Shown one piece after another: positions 44,498 to 54,237 of a DNA stretch of 64,000 nucleotides (the first letter of the stretch is position 1; every line of letters begins with the position of its first letter). Location: positions 62,001 to 126,000 of the forward strand of contig SVEZ01000005.1 in the NCBI GenBank assembly GCA_015057115.1. The letters are read 5' to 3'. The translations under genes and the position numbers were made by a program. The notes under the pieces are model-generated. The model saw only the letters and a list, made by a program, of their open reading frames with translations. It made no database searches and was not told the origin of the DNA. Origin of the DNA: Lachnospiraceae bacterium. Its GTDB lineage: Bacteria; Bacillota; Clostridia; Lachnospirales; Lachnospiraceae.

Positions 44498-46597
44498 ATG
44501 AAGAAGATAAAATTTAAAAAATTATCACTACCTTTCTTTAATAAGGTAAAAACTAAATATGAAACCTTCAAATCCGGGTTGAAACATCCACAGCTTTTTA
44601 TGTATCTGTGTTTGTATTTATTTATTCCGTTTGTTTTAAACTTTTTTATTGAATGCCTGGAGCTGAAGTCGGTGGGAAAAGCCTTTCAGTTCCTTATTTT
44701 TTCGCCCTATGCTTTTATGGCGAACACCCTGATTATCATCATGACCCTTTCGGTTACGCTTTTATTGAAAAAGCGCCATTTCTGGGTTATGGTGGGAAGC
44801 GTAATCTGGATGATTTTCGGTATTGCAAACTTCGTATTGCTTTGCAACCGTGTAACACCCTTTACGGCAAACGACCTGATTCTTATTGATGCGTTGTTCG
44901 AAGTATTGGAAAAATACTTCACCACCTTCCAGGTGGTGCTTTTGATCATCTTGATGGCACTGGGTCTTGTTCTTTTGATAATCCTGTTTTTCCGGGCTAC
45001 CAAAGAGCCGCGGATTAAGCTTTATTATTCCGTTCCGGTTATTGCCGCAATCGTGGCACTGACTGTAGGAAGCGTGAAGCTTGGTATTCACCTGGATTAT
45101 TTGGAAGAACAATTTGCGGAACTGTCCGCTGCTTACCGAAACAACGGATTTGTTTACTGTTTTACCAACAGCTTAATTGATAACGGTGTCAGCAAACCCC
45201 GGAATTATTCAGCGGAAACTATGAAAGCAATTGTCGAGGAAGATCATATTTCCCTGAATTCCAAGAAGGCAAAGAAGAAACCCAACATCATTTTTATCCA
45301 GTTGGAATCCTTATTCGACATCGGAGAATTAGATGATGTAACCTTTTCCGGTGAAGTTTTACCGAATATCAACCGATTGCAGGCCCGTAACGGCGGCCTT
45401 TTCTCCGCTCCGGTTATTGGTGCCGGAACGGTAAATACGGAATTTGAAGTTTTAACCGGCATGAACATGGACGACTTCGGTGCAGGTGAGTATCCTTTTA
45501 AAACGATTTTGAAAGAAACCACTACCGAAAGCCTTGCCTATAATCTGAAGCCTTACGGCTACAGTTTACATGCCCTCCATAACAATACGGGTAAATTTTA
45601 CAGCCGGGATATTGTATATGGAAATCTCGGATTTGAAGATTTTACCTCTGTGGAATATATGCAGAATTATGACCGAACCCTTATGGGTTGGGCGAAGGAC
45701 TACTGCCTGACAGACTACATCCTGAAATGTATGGATAAGACCAAGGGAAGAGATTTGGTCTATACCATTTCCGTTCAAGGTCATGGAAGTTACAGTGTAT
45801 CAGAAGAATACGAACATCATGTACGTATCACGGACATCAGCCCGAAAAAAGAAGCTTACCGGGATCAGATTGAATACTATGCCAATATGATCTGGGAAAT
45901 GGATGACTTCATTGGACAGCTTATTAAAGCCTTGAAGAAACGAGGCGAAGATGTTGTGTTGGTTGCCTACGGCGATCATCTCCCCAGCCTTGATATTCAG
46001 GATAGCGAGCTGGATGGCAGAAACGTATACCAGACAGATTATTTTATCTGGAACAACTGTGGATTACAGTTCGGACATAAAGATTTGTCCGCAAATGAAA
46101 TCAGTTCCTATGTATTGAAGAAGCTGGGCATGAAGAACGGCGTTATCAATTCCTACCACCAGAACCACGGCAACGATCCGGATTTCGGAAAGCAAATTGC
46201 TGCATTGGAATACGATATGCTTTACGGCAAACAGCTGGTTTATGATGGTAAGAATCCTTATAAACCTACAGACATGAAGTTCGGTTTGTATCCTATTAAG
46301 ATTGACAATGTCATTCCGGATGATACCAGCTCCAATGCCTACATTGTTCGAGGCGAGAATTTTACAACCTACAGTCGTGTCTATGTTAACGACAAGCAGA
46401 TGGAAACCCGGTTCATTGACAGCAACACCTTACAGGTGAAACCCAAAGATGAACTAACCACCGAAGATGTAATCACTGTATGGCAGTCCCATCTGACCTG
46501 CACCGACCCTTATACCTACAAGGTGGTTCCTATGAATCTAACGGACGAAGCTCTTGAGCGACTGGAGGAAACAACAGAAGAAGAATCTCAGGAATAA
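44498..46597 (+). CDS. LTA-synthase-family sulfatase-like phosphoglycerol transferase
   Basis: 699 residues. Five membrane helices (about 30-205) are followed by an extracytoplasmic sulfatase/alkaline-phosphatase domain (about 260-560). Key segments: PNIIFIQLESLFD (metal aspartate/glutamate region), GAGTVNTEFEVLTG (nucleophile threonine), and YGDHLPS and SYHQNHGN (metal ligands). A C-terminal IPT/TIG-like strand region (about 605-685) is an addition to the usual LtaS plan. It polymerises glycerol phosphate on lipid anchors in this family. Confidence 0.9.
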   Translation: MKKIKFKKLSLPFFNKVKTKYETFKSGLKHPQLFMYLCLYLFIPFVLNFFIECLELKSVGKAFQFLIFSPYAFMANTLIIIMTLSVTLLLKKRHFWVMVGSVIWMIFGIANFVLLCNRVTPFTANDLILIDALFEVLEKYFTTFQVVLLIILMALGLVLLIILFFRATKEPRIKLYYSVPVIAAIVALTVGSVKLGIHLDYLEEQFAELSAAYRNNGFVYCFTNSLIDNGVSKPRNYSAETMKAIVEEDHISLNSKKAKKKPNIIFIQLESLFDIGELDDVTFSGEVLPNINRLQARNGGLFSAPVIGAGTVNTEFEVLTGMNMDDFGAGEYPFKTILKETTTESLAYNLKPYGYSLHALHNNTGKFYSRDIVYGNLGFEDFTSVEYMQNYDRTLMGWAKDYCLTDYILKCMDKTKGRDLVYTISVQGHGSYSVSEEYEHHVRITDISPKKEAYRDQIEYYANMIWEMDDFIGQLIKALKKRGEDVVLVAYGDHLPSLDIQDSELDGRNVYQTDYFIWNNCGLQFGHKDLSANEISSYVLKKLGMKNGVINSYHQNHGNDPDFGKQIAALEYDMLYGKQLVYDGKNPYKPTDMKFGLYPIKIDNVIPDDTSSNAYIVRGENFTTYSRVYVNDKQMETRFIDSNTLQVKPKDELTTEDVITVWQSHLTCTDPYTYKVVPMNLTDEALERLEETTEEESQE

Positions 46598-46602
46598 AAA
46601 AT

Positions 46603-46628
46603 TGGACAGTCACATAAGTGGCTGTCCA
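46603..46628. terminator. Bidirectional terminator between the LTA-synthase-like gene and mgtE
   Basis: TGGACAGTCAC (46603-46613) and GTGGCTGTCCA (46618-46628) pair around ATAA, flanked by AAAAAATT and TTTTATT. Confidence 0.9.
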
Positions 46629-46633
46629 TTTTA

Positions 46634-48004
46634 TTATAAGTTAAAGAATGCTGTCGCAATCTTAAAGTATACCAGAATCGAGCAAGTATCCACCACCGTT
46701 GTAATAAGCGGTGATGCCATTAACGCCGGGTCTAAGCCCATCTTCTTGGCAGTCAGCGGCAACACGCCTCCGATAAATTTCGCCAGAATAACCGTCATTG
46801 CCAAAGAGCAGGCTACCACTATGGCTAATTGAGCGCTTCTGTACATAATGTAGATTCGTATTCCGTTTACTACTGCCAAAATACTTCCTACAAGAATAGA
46901 AACTCCGAATTCCTTAAAGATAACCTTAAAGATATCCTTAAAGACAATCTCATCCAGCGCAATACCACGAATAATCAAGGTAGAACTCTGGGCTCCACAG
47001 TTTCCACCGGTATCCATCAACATCGGAATAAAGGATACCAACAAAGGAACTGCGGCAAAAGCCTTCTCATAGCTGGTGAGGATGGTTCCGGTTAAGGTAG
47101 AGGATAACATCAATACCAAAAGCCATGCAATACGGTTCTTGGCATGCTTGAAAATAGATGTTTTAAAATAGGTGTCCTCTGCCGAAGTAATAGCCGCCAT
47201 CCTGGTAATATCCTCGGTGTTCTCATCCTGTAATACTTCCATAGCGTCGTCTACGGTGATAATTCCCACCAGGCGATCCTCTTTATCCACTACCGGAAAA
47301 GCTAAGAAACCGTATTTATTGAACATCTTGGCAACATCTTCCTGGTCATCGGAAGTAGACAAGGTAATAATGTTGGTCTCCATGATATCTTCAATTCTTT
47401 CTTCGTCCTGAGAAATCAAGAGATCCTTTACGGTTACCAATCCAATCAGCTTTCGGTTCTCTGTAACGTAAACGGTGTAAACAGTCTCACTGTCACTTGC
47501 CATCTTTCGAATTCTGGTAATGGCTTCTCCCACCGTCATATTCTTCTTGATGTTTACGTATTCCACCGTCATCATGCTTCCGGCGGAATCCTTTGGATAT
47601 TTCAAAAGCTCGTTAATCTGCTTTCTTGTTTTCGGATCTGTGTGGCGCAAAATTCTGGCAACCACATTGGCCGGCATTTCCTCAATCATGTCCACCGTAT
47701 CATCCAAAAACAAGTCATCCAAAATCTGTTCCAACTCCTTATCTGTCATGGAGTTTACCAATGTAGTCTGGGTGTCATGCTCCATAAAAGCAAACACCTC
47801 AGCTGCCTCTTCCTTTCCAAGAAGCCGGAAGACTAAGGGCAGCTCTTTTTCATTTAATTCTTCAAAAATAGCTGCCACGTCCGCCTCGTTGGTCTGGGCA
47901 AAAAGTTCTTTTAATTGTGTATATTTTCTTGCCTGTAATAATTCTTTGATTTTTTCCAAATCATCCTCTAAATAGTTGGTGTCGAAATATTCTTCCTGCA
48001 TCAT
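46634..48004 (-). CDS. mgtE: Magnesium transporter MgtE
   Basis: 456 residues: MgtE N-domain (about 10-125), two CBS domains (about 130-255) and a five-helix channel domain (about 285-456). The pore-region sequence LLVSFIPMLMDTGGNCGAQSSTLIIRG is characteristic. The cytoplasmic domains sense Mg2+ and gate the channel. There is only about 40 bp before the upstream gene, and no Mg2+ riboswitch is visible. Confidence 0.96.
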   Translation of the reverse strand: MMQEEYFDTNYLEDDLEKIKELLQARKYTQLKELFAQTNEADVAAIFEELNEKELPLVFRLLGKEEAAEVFAFMEHDTQTTLVNSMTDKELEQILDDLFLDDTVDMIEEMPANVVARILRHTDPKTRKQINELLKYPKDSAGSMMTVEYVNIKKNMTVGEAITRIRKMASDSETVYTVYVTENRKLIGLVTVKDLLISQDEERIEDIMETNIITLSTSDDQEDVAKMFNKYGFLAFPVVDKEDRLVGIITVDDAMEVLQDENTEDITRMAAITSAEDTYFKTSIFKHAKNRIAWLLVLMLSSTLTGTILTSYEKAFAAVPLLVSFIPMLMDTGGNCGAQSSTLIIRGIALDEIVFKDIFKVIFKEFGVSILVGSILAVVNGIRIYIMYRSAQLAIVVACSLAMTVILAKFIGGVLPLTAKKMGLDPALMASPLITTVVDTCSILVYFKIATAFFNL

Positions 48005-48045
48005 ACCCTCCTATCTGAGGAAACACTGAGTATCAGCATTTCTCT

Positions 48046-48882
48046 CTATAGCAACGCCTGATAAACGTCTCGCTTTGAAATTCCACGCTCCTTGGCAGTC
48101 ATACGCATGGCTTCTTTGTGGTCATAGCCCTGCTCTTCAAACCGTTTCACGTGTTCTTCAATAGACAGATCCGCATAGGCGTCCCGCTTTTCTTCTTCAA
48201 TCTGTTGCTTACTTTTTCCTTCTATGACAATAACAAACTCTCCCTTAGGGTCACACCCGCTGTAACCTGCTAAGGCTTTGGAAAAAGTGGTACGGTCTAC
48301 GTTTTCGTAGCGCTTGCTGATTTCCTTTACCAGTGAAATGGAACGATCCCCCAACGCATCGAAAAGCTCCTTTAAGGTCTTTACCAAATGGTGCGGTGCT
48401 TCGTAAAGAATAATGGTTCGGGTTTCCTGCTTTAATTCTTCAATAACTCTGGCTCTTTCTTTTTTATCCTTGGGCAAAAAAGCCTCAAAACAGAACCGTC
48501 TTGTTTTTTGACCGGACAAAGTCAATGCAGTAATTACAGCGCTGGCTCCCGGCAAGGAAGTGACGGGTACTCCCTCTTCATAACAAATTCTTACCAGTTC
48601 TTCTCCCGGATCCGATATACCGGGGGTTCCTGCGTCAGTAATCAGGGCAATATTCTTCCCCTCTTTTAACTTCTCGACTAACTGGTAGGCCTTTTCAATC
48701 TTATTAAACTCATGATAACTGGTCATGGGTGTTTTAATCTCGAAATGATTTAACAGTTTAATGGAATTTCGGGTATCCTCACAGGCAATTAAATCCACTT
48801 CCTGCAAAGTTCGAAGCACTCGTAAGGTGATATCTTCCAGATTTCCTATGGGTGTTGCACATAAATACAAGGTTCCTGTCAT
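48046..48882 (-). CDS. rsmI: 16S rRNA 2'-O-methyltransferase RsmI
   Basis: 278 residues. SAM-binding tetrapyrrole-methylase fold with GTLYLCATPIGNLEDITLRVLRTL, EDTRNSIKLLNH, TDAGTPGISDPG and LPGASAVITAL. It methylates C1402 ribose of 16S rRNA. It is 20 bp after the yabB-like methyltransferase gene, as in Bacillus. Confidence 0.97.
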   Translation of the reverse strand: MTGTLYLCATPIGNLEDITLRVLRTLQEVDLIACEDTRNSIKLLNHFEIKTPMTSYHEFNKIEKAYQLVEKLKEGKNIALITDAGTPGISDPGEELVRICYEEGVPVTSLPGASAVITALTLSGQKTRRFCFEAFLPKDKKERARVIEELKQETRTIILYEAPHHLVKTLKELFDALGDRSISLVKEISKRYENVDRTTFSKALAGYSGCDPKGEFVIVIEGKSKQQIEEEKRDAYADLSIEEHVKRFEEQGYDHKEAMRMTAKERGISKRDVYQALL

Positions 48883-48902
48883 GGGATGCCCTCCTTTCCA
48901 AT

Positions 48903-49637
48903 TTATTCTTCGTATAAAGTAATAACTTCTTCTGTGTAAACCCCCGGCTCTTTGTATACAATCAAGGGTTTTTCCACTGTCATACGGGGATTCCCGTACA
49001 GACTTCCTTCAATGAGTACCATGTTGGGCTCTTTATCTACATAAGGATACACCAACTGCATGCGCTTGGGTTCCAAACGATACTTCATCATCACCGCCAT
49101 GATTTCCGGTAACCGGAATGGACGATGCACCATATAAAAACGTCCCTTTGGTTTTAAAAGCCCTGCTGCCTGGCTCACCACATCCTCCAGTGTACAGAGA
49201 ATCTCGTGTCTGGCAATGGCTTTTTCACTGTCAGGATTCACCAACCCGTGTTGCCCTATCATATACGGGGGATTGGATGTGACAACATCATAAGAGGATG
49301 CCCCGAAAATCTTCGTTGCATCCTTAATGTCACCGGTACATATGGTAATCTTATCTTCTAAGTGATTATATGCCACAGAACGTCGCGCCATATCTGCGCT
49401 TTCTTCCTGGATTTCCAGGCCGGTAAAATGGGCACCCTCACTTCGTGCCTCCAACAATATGGGAATTACACCGGTTCCGGTTCCTAAATCCACCATGGTC
49501 TCTTCCGGCTTAACTTTTGCAAATCCGGCCAGTAAAACGGCGTCCATACCGAAGCAGAATCGCTTCTCGTCCTGAATGATCTTATATCCGTTCCGGTTTA
49601 AATCATCCAGCCGCTCTCCGGCTTTTAACTCCATCAT
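48903..49637 (-). CDS. TrmN6/YabB-like SAM-dependent methyltransferase
   Basis: 244 residues. The SAM-binding motif is VDLGTGTGVIPILL and the catalytic NPPY is in VVTSNPPYMIG, typical of N6-adenine methyltransferases of the tRNA1(Val) A37 family. The start overlaps the yaaT stop by ATGA. Position between yaaT and rsmI matches Bacillus yabB. Confidence 0.93.
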   Translation of the reverse strand: MMELKAGERLDDLNRNGYKIIQDEKRFCFGMDAVLLAGFAKVKPEETMVDLGTGTGVIPILLEARSEGAHFTGLEIQEESADMARRSVAYNHLEDKITICTGDIKDATKIFGASSYDVVTSNPPYMIGQHGLVNPDSEKAIARHEILCTLEDVVSQAAGLLKPKGRFYMVHRPFRLPEIMAVMMKYRLEPKRMQLVYPYVDKEPNMVLIEGSLYGNPRMTVEKPLIVYKEPGVYTEEVITLYEE

Positions 49638-50542
49638 GACAACTTGGAGGAACCTTCTTTGTCCTCAAGGGATGCTAATTCTTTAATTTCTTCTGCAGTA
49701 ACCTGTACCTTACGTCTCTTGGGCTTAAATTTCAGGTCGTTAATGTGGAATTCCTCCAGCTCAATCTCACCATCTACTTCCATGAGAAGCTTCACATTCT
49801 GACGAAGCACATTTACACTGGATACTTCACCTTTACGGCCGTCTTTGGTAAATACGGTCTCTCCCACTGCCGGCAAGCGACTGTTTAAGTACTCGTAGGT
49901 CTCTGCTTCATTTTTCAAACAACACATCAGTCTTCCGCAAACTCCGGAAATCTTAGTCGGATTTAAGGAAAGGCTCTGCTCTTTCGCCATTTTAATGGAT
50001 ACCGGAGCAAATTCCGGAAGATAGGTTTTACAGCAAAGTTCTCTGCCGCAAATTCCAATTCCTCCCAAAACCTTGGTCTCATCACGAACACCAATCTGTC
50101 TTAACTCAATTCTGGTGCGGAAAACAGATGCCAGGTCTTTTACCAGCTCGCGGAAATCAATTCGTCCGTCTGCGGTAAAATAAAACAGCAACTTATTATT
50201 ATCAAATGTGTATTCCACATCCACCAATTTCATTTCCAAACCATGCTTGGCAATTTTCTCCAAGCAAATCTGAAAGGCTTCTTTTTCTTTCTCACGGTTC
50301 CTGATAACCTGTTCTTCGTCTTTGTCAGTTGCAAGACGCATAACCGGCTTCAAGGGACTTACGATTGCCTCTTCCTCAATCATTTTATCTGCAATAACCA
50401 CGATACCGTATTCCACGCCACGGGCGGTCTCTACGATTACGTGATCATTCTGTTCAATCTTCAAATCACCGGGATCAAAATAGTAAATCTTTCCCGCTGT
50501 ACGAAAACGAACACCAACAACTTTTATCATAGTATTCTCCAT
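49634..50542 (-). CDS. yaaT: PSP1-domain protein YaaT
   Basis: 302 residues. The PSP1 C-terminal domain carries GICGRELCCKTYLPEF and GVCGRLMCCLKNE, the conserved Cys pairs. YaaT in Bacillus forms a complex with YlbF and YmcA that promotes mRNA maturation by RNase Y and influences sporulation and competence. It lies two bases before the end of holB in the canonical cluster; yabA, which follows yaaT in Bacillus, is missing here. Confidence 0.95.
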   Translation of the reverse strand: MENTMIKVVGVRFRTAGKIYYFDPGDLKIEQNDHVIVETARGVEYGIVVIADKMIEEEAIVSPLKPVMRLATDKDEEQVIRNREKEKEAFQICLEKIAKHGLEMKLVDVEYTFDNNKLLFYFTADGRIDFRELVKDLASVFRTRIELRQIGVRDETKVLGGIGICGRELCCKTYLPEFAPVSIKMAKEQSLSLNPTKISGVCGRLMCCLKNEAETYEYLNSRLPAVGETVFTKDGRKGEVSSVNVLRQNVKLLMEVDGEIELEEFHINDLKFKPKRRKVQVTAEEIKELASLEDKEGSSKLS

Positions 50543-50543
50543 T

Positions 50544-51533
50544 CTAGTTTTCTTTTATGGTTAAAAACAGCAATTCCAACACCAAATCCAGCTTCACATT
50601 AGCCCGAACTCTGCTACGGGCAGTTTCAATTGCCTGGATAATGGTTTCAATTCCTTCATAGGAACTGGTGTCTGCCTGTTTTTTGATTTCATATATTTCA
50701 TCTTGGAAAACCAACTTATTGGCATCCATTGTGGCCTTATATACCAGTACATCCCGATACCATATAGTCAGGATATCAAAATAATCGCTAATGGTTAAAC
50801 GAAATTCTTCCACAATCTTAATGGCTGCCGTAAATTCCAACAAATCCATCTGGTGAGCTCTCTTAACCAGGGAAACAGCTTCCTGCTTAATACTCTGGAA
50901 TTCCTCTGTTCCGGATAGTCTAGCCGCTTTTCCTACATTTCCCTGGGCAAAAGCAGTGCAGATATTTGCCTGATCTTCCGGCACAGACAAAGTGTTCATG
51001 AGATAATCTTTTACAATCTCATCCGAAACCGGACGTACTTCCACGGTGATACAGCGGGACCGGATTGTTGGCAAAAGCACCTGGGAATTGGTAGTCAACA
51101 AAATAATGATTACATATTCCGGCGGCTCTTCTATGGTTTTCAAAATCGCATTCTGTGCATCCTCAGCCATCCGCTCAGCATGATTCACAATATAAATCTT
51201 GTAACGACTGCTGTAGGGACGAATGGAAACATCATCTACTATCTGGGAACGCACATCTTTGACACCGATACGGTTATCCTTTTCCGGACGAAGATAAATG
51301 ATGTCCGGCTGGTTTCTTGTCAATGCCTGTTTACAGGAATGGCATGCCATACATGCATCCTTGGCACCCTTCTCACACTGCAATGTCATTGCAAAAGCGT
51401 CTGCCAAAGTCTTCTTTCCTGCTCCATCTTCTCCATCAAAAATATACGCATGGGATACCTTCCCCAACATAATGGCATTCTGCAGACTTTCTACGGCCTG
51501 TTCGTGTCCTAACACATTCTTAAATCCTGCCAT
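50544..51533 (-). CDS. holB: DNA polymerase III delta' subunit
   Basis: 329 residues. AAA+ clamp-loader fold with Walker A-like GEDGAGKKTLADAF, a zinc-binding segment with cysteines in CEKGAKDACMACHSC, and the SRC-type motif TIRSRCITVEV. Delta' is part of the clamp loader that places the beta clamp on DNA. It is followed directly by yaaT and preceded by yaaR. Confidence 0.95.
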   Translation of the reverse strand: MAGFKNVLGHEQAVESLQNAIMLGKVSHAYIFDGEDGAGKKTLADAFAMTLQCEKGAKDACMACHSCKQALTRNQPDIIYLRPEKDNRIGVKDVRSQIVDDVSIRPYSSRYKIYIVNHAERMAEDAQNAILKTIEEPPEYVIIILLTTNSQVLLPTIRSRCITVEVRPVSDEIVKDYLMNTLSVPEDQANICTAFAQGNVGKAARLSGTEEFQSIKQEAVSLVKRAHQMDLLEFTAAIKIVEEFRLTISDYFDILTIWYRDVLVYKATMDANKLVFQDEIYEIKKQADTSSYEGIETIIQAIETARSRVRANVKLDLVLELLFLTIKEN

Positions 51534-51562
51534 GGTCTTCTTCCCTCTCTACTTCATACAAT

Positions 51563-52006
51563 CTATGTAAAAATGTCCAAAAGTAATCCTTGTATATCGC
51601 CTATTCTGGCCAAAATCGCAAGATGATCCTTCTCATCCTTAATCAGCTCTTCTGCCAGTGCATCCAAATTTTCATCAATCAGACGCACAATTCCATAAAC
51701 TCTGTGCCGTCCTTTTCTATCCAAAAAATTCTCTCTGGAAAACTTATGAGATCGATAAACTATTTCATTTAAGAATTCTTTGACCAATCCCCGATATTTC
51801 TTCATGTCACGGATATCCATGTGCTTTGCAATCAGATTACCCTGGGTCGTAATATCCTTTAATAGCCCATCTACCTTCTGTTGTAAATCCGCTTCCTCAA
51901 TCTGACTGGCCAGAGTAAATTTGAAGGTTCCGTCCGCCTTATCTACTTTCTGCGTCTCGGACAAAGCCGGGGTAGAAAGTAATTTCTCAATCTTCATATT
52001 ATCCAT
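51563..52006 (-). CDS. YaaR family protein (DUF327)
   Basis: 147 residues from the ATG at 52006, eight bases after GGGGG. Mostly helical, with [44 protein letters not shown] typical of DUF327. Function unknown; conserved next to holB in Bacillota. It overlaps the end of the kinase gene at 51999 by 8 bp. Confidence 0.92.
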   Translation of the reverse strand: MDNMKIEKLLSTPALSETQKVDKADGTFKFTLASQIEEADLQQKVDGLLKDITTQGNLIAKHMDIRDMKKYRGLVKEFLNEIVYRSHKFSRENFLDRKGRHRVYGIVRLIDENLDALAEELIKDEKDHLAILARIGDIQGLLLDIFT

Positions 52007-52616
52007 AAAGCGTTCCCCCTTTCGCACCATCCAAACAGGAAACAATATAGGATGCAATCTCTGAAACGGCGGTTTCTAAGGTCTTGTTCTCAAAACGTTT
52101 GGTAATGCCGGCTTGTATCAGTTTATCTTCGGAAAAATCCTGTTCATCCGCCAGATACCGTCTGCAAACCTCTGCAAAATTCGGTGCTACCTGCTGCCGC
52201 TCCCGACTAACTGCACGCTCAAGACGATTTCCATCCTCCACTTCGATATAAACCGGAATCATGGTCTCTTCTCCAAAGAACTTCCGCATACTGAGGTAGG
52301 ATTCCAAGGTCCCGATAACCAAATAGTCATTCTTGGAAAGATCTATCTGATCGTCACTTACGGTAAAATACTTCCAGGGTCCCTTGACGGTCTGGTATTC
52401 CCGCAATTCTATAACCTTTCCTTCCTGCTGAAGCTTTCCTGCCTCTGCTTCCGTTACAAAAAAGTATTCCACACCCTGTGTCTCACCTTCCCGGATTGGA
52501 CGGGTTGTATAACTTACTATATTTTTTAAACTATCCTGAAAACGAAGGGATAATTCCTTGTAAATCGTGTCCTTTCCGGTGGCACTTTTACCCATGATGT
52601 AGAAAATCTTTCCCAT
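51999..52616 (-). CDS. Guanylate-kinase-like protein
   Basis: 205 residues. P-loop GKSATGKDT and the substrate-binding segment [20 protein letters not shown] match guanylate kinases. It lacks the more usual N-terminal PSGxGKST and differs enough from housekeeping Gmk to be a paralogue. It occupies the place of tmk (thymidylate kinase) in the Bacillus yaaO-tmk-yaaQ-yaaR-holB cluster. It probably phosphorylates a nucleotide; the substrate is uncertain. Confidence 0.82.
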   Translation of the reverse strand: MGKIFYIMGKSATGKDTIYKELSLRFQDSLKNIVSYTTRPIREGETQGVEYFFVTEAEAGKLQQEGKVIELREYQTVKGPWKYFTVSDDQIDLSKNDYLVIGTLESYLSMRKFFGEETMIPVYIEVEDGNRLERAVSRERQQVAPNFAEVCRRYLADEQDFSEDKLIQAGITKRFENKTLETAVSEIASYIVSCLDGAKGGTLYG

Positions 52617-52641
52617 GCAAAACCTCCCAAAATATCACTTT

Positions 52642-52670
52642 ATTATACCACGAAGACAGGAGGCAAGCAA
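52642..52670 (-). promoter_or_regulatory. Promoter of the guanylate-kinase-like operon
   Basis: TTGCTT (52670-52665), 17-base spacer, TATAAT (52647-52642) with extended TGGTATAAT on the minus strand. Confidence 0.65.
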
Positions 52671-52807
52671 GCACGAAGTGCTTGCACGGCACAGCCGGAC
52701 GTCATTGCCCGCTCGCGGGAAAAATGGCGTACTGGCTGTTGCCGTGAATAAGCGCAGCGCGCTTATTTGCCGACGTCACGCTATAACAGCCGCTCGCGGC
52801 TGTTATA
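52667..52807. repeat. Cluster of four hairpins in 141 bp
   Basis: Four successive inverted repeats: GCAAGCAC-GAA-GTGCTTGC (52667-52685); a long one, CACGGCACAGCC (52685-52696) with GGCTGTTGCCGTG (52734-52746) and inner CCCGC-TC-GCGGG; AATAAGCGC-AGC-GCGCTTATT (52747-52767); and TATAACAGCCG-CTCG-CGGCTGTTATA (52782-52807). They lie between the decarboxylase stop and the guanylate-kinase-like promoter. GC content is higher than in the flanks. Confidence 0.75.
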
Positions 52808-52822
52808 ACATAGAGCAAAGAA

Positions 52823-54235
52823 CTACCGCAACACCTTTATTGTCTCACCGCTGTAGTCTGAAAGCCCTTCCATCTGCATCTTTGCATCCCGCATCAGCAA
52901 AAGATTACCTGCAAATTTCTCCGGAATCCGTTCCCCGGGTGTCAAAACCGGTATTCCCGGAGGATAGAGATAAGCAAATTCTGCGCTTACCCGCCCTGCT
53001 GCCGATAAAACCGGAATCCGCTCCGTCATGCTCTCCTCTGCTTCGTATAGTTCTGTAACTTTTTCCGGCAATTCATAAAGGTCTTTACCAAGCAATTTTA
53101 CTTTTTCCGAATAGGTTAAGGTCTGATCGATTTCCTGTAACGCCAGTGAAAGTCTCTGTAATCCCTCTTTTGTATCAAAAAAGGTGCTAAGAGCCGTTAC
53201 ATATTGAGCTGCTGCCATCTCGCATTCAATATGGTATTCCTCTCGAAGACGCTTCATCAAAGCCTCTCCATCCATGCCTTCTGCATGTTTGGTTGAAATC
53301 AAAAGCTTTGTAATATCCTTTCCGTAGTAACCGGTTCCCTCTTTCGGAAAAACCTTCAGACAACGAAGCTTCTTTGCTTCTTCGTAAAATTCCTCCAGAT
53401 TCTTCCTGTACTCCTTCACTCTTTCGCAATTTTCCTTTGTCTTTTCACAAAAGGACAAGGCGTATTCCATGGCTGCCATCATCAAATACGAGGGTGAACT
53501 TGTTTCAAATACATTTAAGTTAAAGGCCATTTTCTCCCTTGTAACCCGCTGCGAATTCAGAATTAAAACCGCACTTTGAGTTGGTGAAGGCAAGGTCTTA
53601 TGAAGACTCAAAATACTAATATCCGCAAACCGCACCGCATCGTTGGGTAAAAACTCGTCAAACAATCCAAAGTGGGCTCCATGGGCAGCATCAACAATAA
53701 GAGTTCCCCCATTTTCATGGACAATTTTCGCAATCTTCTTCACATCCGAAGTAATACCATCATAAGTTGGAGAAGTAATGACTACCGTTCGGATTCCCGG
53801 ATGTTTCTGAAAAGCCTCTTTAACATCCTCCGGCGCAATGCTTCCGTTAATACCAAATTCCAGTTCTTTCGGATACAGATAATGAACCTTTAAACGATTT
53901 AATAGAACCCCATGATACACACTTTTATGGGAATTTCTTGCGATTAGAATCTCTTCTCCGGGCTTTGCTGCCGCTCGAATGGCACTTAAAATTCCACCAC
54001 TGCTGCCATTTACAAGCAAATACGCTTCCTCACCCTGATACAGGGCGGCGAAGCGCTTTTCCAAATCCTTTAATACACCTTCTGCATGATGCAGATTATC
54101 AAATCCATCAATTTCTGTTATATCATAGGCATAAGGGTTTACCTTTAAGTCTATCTGTCGCTTATGCCCCGGCATGTGGAAGGGATACACATCCGATTCT
54201 GCCAGTTTCTGCAGTTTTTCTATTAAAAATTCCAT
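52823..54235 (-). CDS. Orn/Lys/Arg decarboxylase family protein (YaaO-like)
   Basis: 470 residues from MEFLIEKL at 54235. PLP-dependent fold type I: LVNGSSGGILSAI, the aspartate region LIVDAAHGAHFG and the PLP lysine in LSLHKTLPSPTQSA. The short, N-domain-free form is that of Bacillus YaaO/SpeA; substrate (lysine, arginine or ornithine) is not decided by sequence. GGGAG is 12 bases upstream. An in-frame ATG at 54268 lies within the previous gene. First gene of the Bacillus yaaO cluster order. Confidence 0.9.
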   Translation of the reverse strand: MEFLIEKLQKLAESDVYPFHMPGHKRQIDLKVNPYAYDITEIDGFDNLHHAEGVLKDLEKRFAALYQGEEAYLLVNGSSGGILSAIRAAAKPGEEILIARNSHKSVYHGVLLNRLKVHYLYPKELEFGINGSIAPEDVKEAFQKHPGIRTVVITSPTYDGITSDVKKIAKIVHENGGTLIVDAAHGAHFGLFDEFLPNDAVRFADISILSLHKTLPSPTQSAVLILNSQRVTREKMAFNLNVFETSSPSYLMMAAMEYALSFCEKTKENCERVKEYRKNLEEFYEEAKKLRCLKVFPKEGTGYYGKDITKLLISTKHAEGMDGEALMKRLREEYHIECEMAAAQYVTALSTFFDTKEGLQRLSLALQEIDQTLTYSEKVKLLGKDLYELPEKVTELYEAEESMTERIPVLSAAGRVSAEFAYLYPPGIPVLTPGERIPEKFAGNLLLMRDAKMQMEGLSDYSGETIKVLR

Positions 54236-54237
54236 AT

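Noticed and set aside
48005-48045. Mg2+ riboswitch (M-box) upstream of mgtE
   Set aside because: Only about 40 bases separate it from the previous gene, too short for an M-box.
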